NCBI GenBank assembly: GCA_964489785.1 | Contig: CAZAZY010000006.1 | Coordinates: 1-30,004 of the forward strand | Length of the DNA: 30,004 nt | Direction: 5' to 3' | DNA from: JAIPIY01 sp964489785 | Lineage (GTDB): Bacteria; Patescibacteriota; Minisyncoccia; Phycocordibacterales; UBA1006 | In this document: positions 26,943-30,004 of the stretch, piece by piece | Numbering within the stretch: the first letter of the stretch is position 1 | Layout: each line of letters opens with the position of its first letter | The notes under the pieces: model-generated | The model's database searches: none | The model's input: the letters and a program-made list of their open reading frames with translations, nothing else | Told to the model about the DNA's origin: nothing | Translations under genes and position numbers: made by a program

Positions 26943-29315
26943 TTATTTCATCACCTCCAAAGACCCAAATCTTCTACCAACAGAGACTTTTACCACCAAT
27001 GGTACAGGGGCATAAGTATCTTTTTTAGTATAGGTATTATCTATAAGAACATTCTGCATTGCCTTTGTGATTACGGGTATCACTTTTTCAACCATATCTT
27101 CTTTTACTTCAAAAACCAATTCGTCGTGGATTTGTAATAATGGATATACATATTTATCCAAACCAGCGTTTTGTAATTGATGCAATGATGCAATTAGTGA
27201 CAGTTTGATAATATCTGCGGTGGCTGTCCCTTGAATAGGCGCATTGATTGCCATACGTTCTGCACTGGCACGAATAAACGGTAGTTTTGATTTTAACGCA
27301 GGAAAATACCGGCGGCGCCCAAACAATGTTTCTGTATATCCAAAATCATAGGCGTATTTTTTTGTATTCTCAAGATATTCTGCAATGTGAGAAAATCGAG
27401 CAAAATATCTTTGATAGAAATCTTCTGCTTCTTTGCGGGTGGTGCCTAGATTTTTTTGCAATGCAGAAACACCCATACCATACAAAACACCGAAATTAAT
27501 AACCTTTGCATGTCGCCTCATGTCAGGAGTAACCTCATCTTCTGGAACACCAAAAACTTCGGATGCTACAGTTGCATGCACATCTTTATTTTTATGAAAA
27601 ACATCTAACAATACAGGATCCTGTGACATAAGCGCCGCAATGCGTAATTCTATCTGTGAATAATCACAAGCAACTAAAACATATCCCGGTGATGCAGTAA
27701 ACGCATCTCGAATATTTTTTCCTTCGTCACTTCGTGTGGGTAAATTTTGCATATTAGGATTCTGAGAAGAAAACCGACCTGTAGTGGTACCTGTTTGTAA
27801 AAATACTGCATGTATTTTTCCATCCACGCCTACTAATTTTGGCAGGGCATCAACATACGTAGAAACTAATTTTTGCAATTCGCGATGTTTTAAAATCAAA
27901 GGCACAATAGGATGAGCATCTTTTAATTTTTCCAATTCTGATTCTTTTGTTGAACGTGCACCTTTTGCTGTTTTTTTAAGGCCTTTTGTTGAAATCTGCA
28001 ATACATCAAATAATATTTCTCCCAATTGTTTTGGGGAATTGGGATTCACCGCAGTACCTGCATATTCTTGAATCTGTGATTCTAATTTTTCCAAGATACT
28101 ATGCAATTCTTTTGAGATTATTTCTAAATATTCTGTATCCAAAACAATACCTCTTTCATGCATTTTTTTTATAATATCAACCAAGGGTAATTCTATATTT
28201 TCATATACAAAAGACATACCCTTTTCGGATAAATCTTGGATCAATACTTTTTCTGCATCAGGAATTGTTTCTGTTTTTGTATATTCAAAAATATCCTGTA
28301 ATGTTGGATTAGTAATTTCAGAATTTAATAACCATAACCCAATACAAAGATGCTGAATCTTTTCCATATCTTCGGGCGCATACAAAACTGTATCAACAAC
28401 AACACCCAATGTTTTACGCAATCGGTCTCCTAATGTTTTAAAATCTAAATCAGCAAATAATGCATCTACATCTTTTAATACAATCGTTTCTTTCCATGAA
28501 GATTGAGGTAAGGAAAAATCAATAGGAGCATCACGCCGAATTACTGCAAGTTCTTTTGAAAATAATGCTGATTCTTTGCCTTCGATAATTAGTTTTGCAA
28601 TACGTGCAGAAAAACCTGCCTGTAATAACGATTCTTCGATAGCATCAGTGTCGTACAAATTTTCTAATGTTTTGTATGTGCTAATTATTTTTGTTGCAGT
28701 TTTTTCACCAATACCAGAAATACCAATAATGTTATCTGATTGATCCCCTGCCAAACCTTTGTAATCAGGTAGCTGATATGGTTCAAATCCATACCGATCA
28801 ATAACCGCCGATGTGTCATACAAAATCGTATCATTAATTCCCTTTTTCAGTGTATATATCCGAACACGATCATCATCAACCAACTGCAGTGTATCCATAT
28901 CCCCTGTTGCAATAATAATTTCCAGAGAATCATTGTCTTTTGTTTTTTCTACAATAGTACCCAACATATCGTCAGCTTCAAATCCTGGATACTGATACAC
29001 GGGAATCGAAAATGCTTTGCAGATATCGTAGGCTCTTTTTATTTGAGAAACCAACGCATCATCTGTTTCTGATCGTGTACCTTTATAATTTTCATACACG
29101 GCGTGCCGAAATGTTTCATCGGGCAAATCAAAACATGCAATAACATAATCTGGAGAAAAATCTTGAATAATTTTTAACACCATAGAAACATACCCATATA
29201 AAGCTCCCGTCGGTTCACCTTTTTTTGATGAAAATTCTGGCAATGCATGATACGCTCGATGCAAAATAGCATGAGAATCTAGTAACACCAATCTTTTTTT
29301 TGTCTTTTCTGTCAT
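26943..29315 (-). CDS. polA: DNA polymerase I, without a recognisable proofreading site
   Basis: 790 residues. The 5' nuclease domain (about 8-290) has LVLLDSHAILHRAYHALP, GFEADDMLGT and GDQSDNIIGISGIGEKTA. The region 300-365, where a 3'-5' exonuclease would lie, is short and has no DxE motif. The polymerase domain is complete: LQTGTTTGRFSSQNPNMQNLP, motif A ACDYSQIELRIAA (Asp551), motif B RRHAKVINFGVLYGMG (600-615) and motif C QIHDELVFEV (His730-Asp731-Glu732). It fills gaps and removes primers. Its ATG overlaps the tsaE stop (ATGA), so translation is coupled. Confidence 0.97.
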   Translation of the reverse strand: MTEKTKKRLVLLDSHAILHRAYHALPEFSSKKGEPTGALYGYVSMVLKIIQDFSPDYVIACFDLPDETFRHAVYENYKGTRSETDDALVSQIKRAYDICKAFSIPVYQYPGFEADDMLGTIVEKTKDNDSLEIIIATGDMDTLQLVDDDRVRIYTLKKGINDTILYDTSAVIDRYGFEPYQLPDYKGLAGDQSDNIIGISGIGEKTATKIISTYKTLENLYDTDAIEESLLQAGFSARIAKLIIEGKESALFSKELAVIRRDAPIDFSLPQSSWKETIVLKDVDALFADLDFKTLGDRLRKTLGVVVDTVLYAPEDMEKIQHLCIGLWLLNSEITNPTLQDIFEYTKTETIPDAEKVLIQDLSEKGMSFVYENIELPLVDIIKKMHERGIVLDTEYLEIISKELHSILEKLESQIQEYAGTAVNPNSPKQLGEILFDVLQISTKGLKKTAKGARSTKESELEKLKDAHPIVPLILKHRELQKLVSTYVDALPKLVGVDGKIHAVFLQTGTTTGRFSSQNPNMQNLPTRSDEGKNIRDAFTASPGYVLVACDYSQIELRIAALMSQDPVLLDVFHKNKDVHATVASEVFGVPEDEVTPDMRRHAKVINFGVLYGMGVSALQKNLGTTRKEAEDFYQRYFARFSHIAEYLENTKKYAYDFGYTETLFGRRRYFPALKSKLPFIRASAERMAINAPIQGTATADIIKLSLIASLHQLQNAGLDKYVYPLLQIHDELVFEVKEDMVEKVIPVITKAMQNVLIDNTYTKKDTYAPVPLVVKVSVGRRFGSLEVMK

Positions 29316-29776
29316 AGAATGTTTTTGATCGTTATGGTTCGCACAGGATCATTATTTACATAATCCAAATAAATATCAATCATTATCATCGGTATCCCCG
29401 TTAAAAACTGAGAAATTTTTTCTGGCCATTCGATACATATAACTGCCCGCGCATCTTGTGTTATTTCTTTGAAACCAAAAAGATCTTCATCCGAATCAAG
29501 AATTCTGTACGTATCCATGTGTACAAACAGAGAAAAGTTTTCTTTTTCAATCTTGTATTTTTTCATAATAACATAGGTGGGGCTGGTCATGTGTTCTGTA
29601 ACCCCAAGGAATTTTCCCAAAAACTGAACCAAAGTTGTTTTTCCTACACCTAAATCACCCGATAGCCCAATAATTTTTGGGCCTGATGCAGCATCAAGAA
29701 TCTCTTGACCCAATTTCTGTGCGAATTTTTCCATATCAGATTCTGTAGTAATGATATAGGTATCATCTAATGCCAT
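29312..29776 (-). CDS. tsaE: tRNA threonylcarbamoyladenosine biosynthesis ATPase TsaE
   Basis: 154 residues from MALDDTYIITTESDMEKFAQ. P-loop IIGLSGDLGVGKTTLVQFLGKFLGV, the TSPTYVIMKKY switch and HMDTYRILDSDEDLFGFKE, then VICIEWPEK; all typical of TsaE (YjeE). It regenerates the TsaB/TsaD complex in t6A synthesis at tRNA position 37. The in-frame extension upstream to 29884 lies in another gene and a terminator, so the ATG at 29776 is used; a TACACT (29790-29785) ends 8 nt before it. Its TGA stop overlaps the polA ATG by 4 nt. TGA as stop here argues against recoding. Confidence 0.95.
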   Translation of the reverse strand: MALDDTYIITTESDMEKFAQKLGQEILDAASGPKIIGLSGDLGVGKTTLVQFLGKFLGVTEHMTSPTYVIMKKYKIEKENFSLFVHMDTYRILDSDEDLFGFKEITQDARAVICIEWPEKISQFLTGIPMIMIDIYLDYVNNDPVRTITIKNIL

Positions 29777-29794
29777 ATGGTATGAGTGTAACAC

Positions 29795-29821
29795 AAAACC
29801 CCGCATAGTGTGCGGGGTTTT
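29795..29821 (-). terminator. Terminator upstream of tsaE
   Basis: 11-bp stem (29795-29805 with 29811-29821) and TTTTG. It ends the last partial gene, and its tail overlaps the tsaE -10. Confidence 0.8.
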
Positions 29822-29840
29822 GATAAAAATACAATAAAGA

Positions 29841-30004
29841 TTATGCCATAGGAAGCCCTGAAGATGGCGGAGTTTGTCGAACATATTGTCTTTCTTCTCG
29901 TCTCATCAAAAGGCGTGTAGCCCAGATCAACAAGAGAAGTATCAATATCAACAACAACCACCCCAACAACGTATTTGGCAAGAAGGTCAATCCAAAGAGA
30001 GATG
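29841..30004 (-). CDS. C-terminal end of a membrane protein (5' end outside window)
   Basis: 53 residues visible: SLFGLTFLPNTLLGW, a membrane helix LLLILILLLLIWATRLL, then a basic RR-EERQYVR segment and the end PPSSGLPMA. The frame is open from the window edge to TAA at 29841. LPNT before a helix and RR recall a sortase signal, but the Gly is missing, so I do not claim one. Another frame here on the same strand is longer but lacks these features. Confidence 0.65.
   Translation of the reverse strand, partial: SLFGLTFLPNTLLGWLLLILILLLLIWATRLLMRREERQYVRQTPPSSGLPMA

Noticed and set aside
29841..29900. LPXTG sorting signal in the last partial protein
   Set aside because: LPNT is followed by Leu and not Gly, and the protein continues past the basic tail; one partial sequence is not enough.
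1..30004. Insertion sequences, prophage or toxin-antitoxin loci
   Set aside because: No transposase, integrase, phage structural protein or recognisable toxin-antitoxin pair is seen anywhere in the window.

Overview
This window looks like part of a draft genome (one 100-N scaffold gap) from an A+T-rich, streamlined bacterium of the Candidate Phyla Radiation (Patescibacteria), most likely Parcubacteria-like. The reasons are compact single-domain proteins, many short membrane proteins of unknown function, a secE-nusG-rplK block not followed by rplA, a reduced SecA tail, a small DNA polymerase I without a full proofreading domain, and almost no Shine-Dalgarno sequences. TGA is used as a stop (tsaE), so this is not a code-25 lineage. 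The lineage is an inference.

Layout. Positions 1-2346 hold a thymidylate/folate group: thyA (partial), a MazG-like pyrophosphohydrolase, dCMP deaminase, a 2-deoxyribosyltransferase-like protein and folA. Together they would route deoxycytidine nucleotides to dUMP and dTMP and recycle the folate. Positions 2324-8472 run on the minus strand: an orphan Cys-rich protein, rplK, nusG, secE, a SIMPL protein, uppP, secA and a 46-residue Lys/Ala-repeat protein that the supplied long ORFs miss. A divergent spacer (8473-8766) carries a perfect DnaA box and three TTATCC heptads. Then come an ArsR-type regulator, a possible pair of small RNAs, RNase P RNA (rnpB, minus strand), a DUF192 protein, lepB, hisS, def-fmt, hpf, DUF167, a small membrane protein and a cyclophilin.

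The most interesting region is 15353-17122. A tRNA-Asn gene is separated from what looks like its own terminator by 1.6 kb made of two modules. Each module has one unrelated minus-strand gene (a DUF2202 ferritin-like protein and a SAM methyltransferase) set between the same left flank (about 28 nt) and right flank (about 110 nt). Each module ends in a degenerate copy of the tRNA T-arm/acceptor 3' end. This reads as a tandem gene-cassette array anchored in a tRNA gene, with no recombinase inside.

Positions 17180-25430 carry envelope and small-protein genes: a lipoyl-like domain fused to an unknown domain, a 40-residue basic protein, a sortase next to an N-anchored acidic protein ending in FPTTG, an lmo0937-type peptide, an AI-2E-type transporter, DedA, rpsT, a secreted protein, ruvA, a 59-residue membrane peptide and a SpoU methyltransferase. 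After tRNA-Lys and the gap come holA (3' end lost), an ICMT-like methyltransferase, polA, tsaE and the end of a membrane protein.

Two genome-wide habits show here. In a dozen genes the -10 box lies 7-10 nt before the start codon, predicting leaderless mRNAs. Three convergent gene pairs overlap by exactly 4 nt at their stop codons. All functional assignments come from reading motifs by eye; no database search was run.
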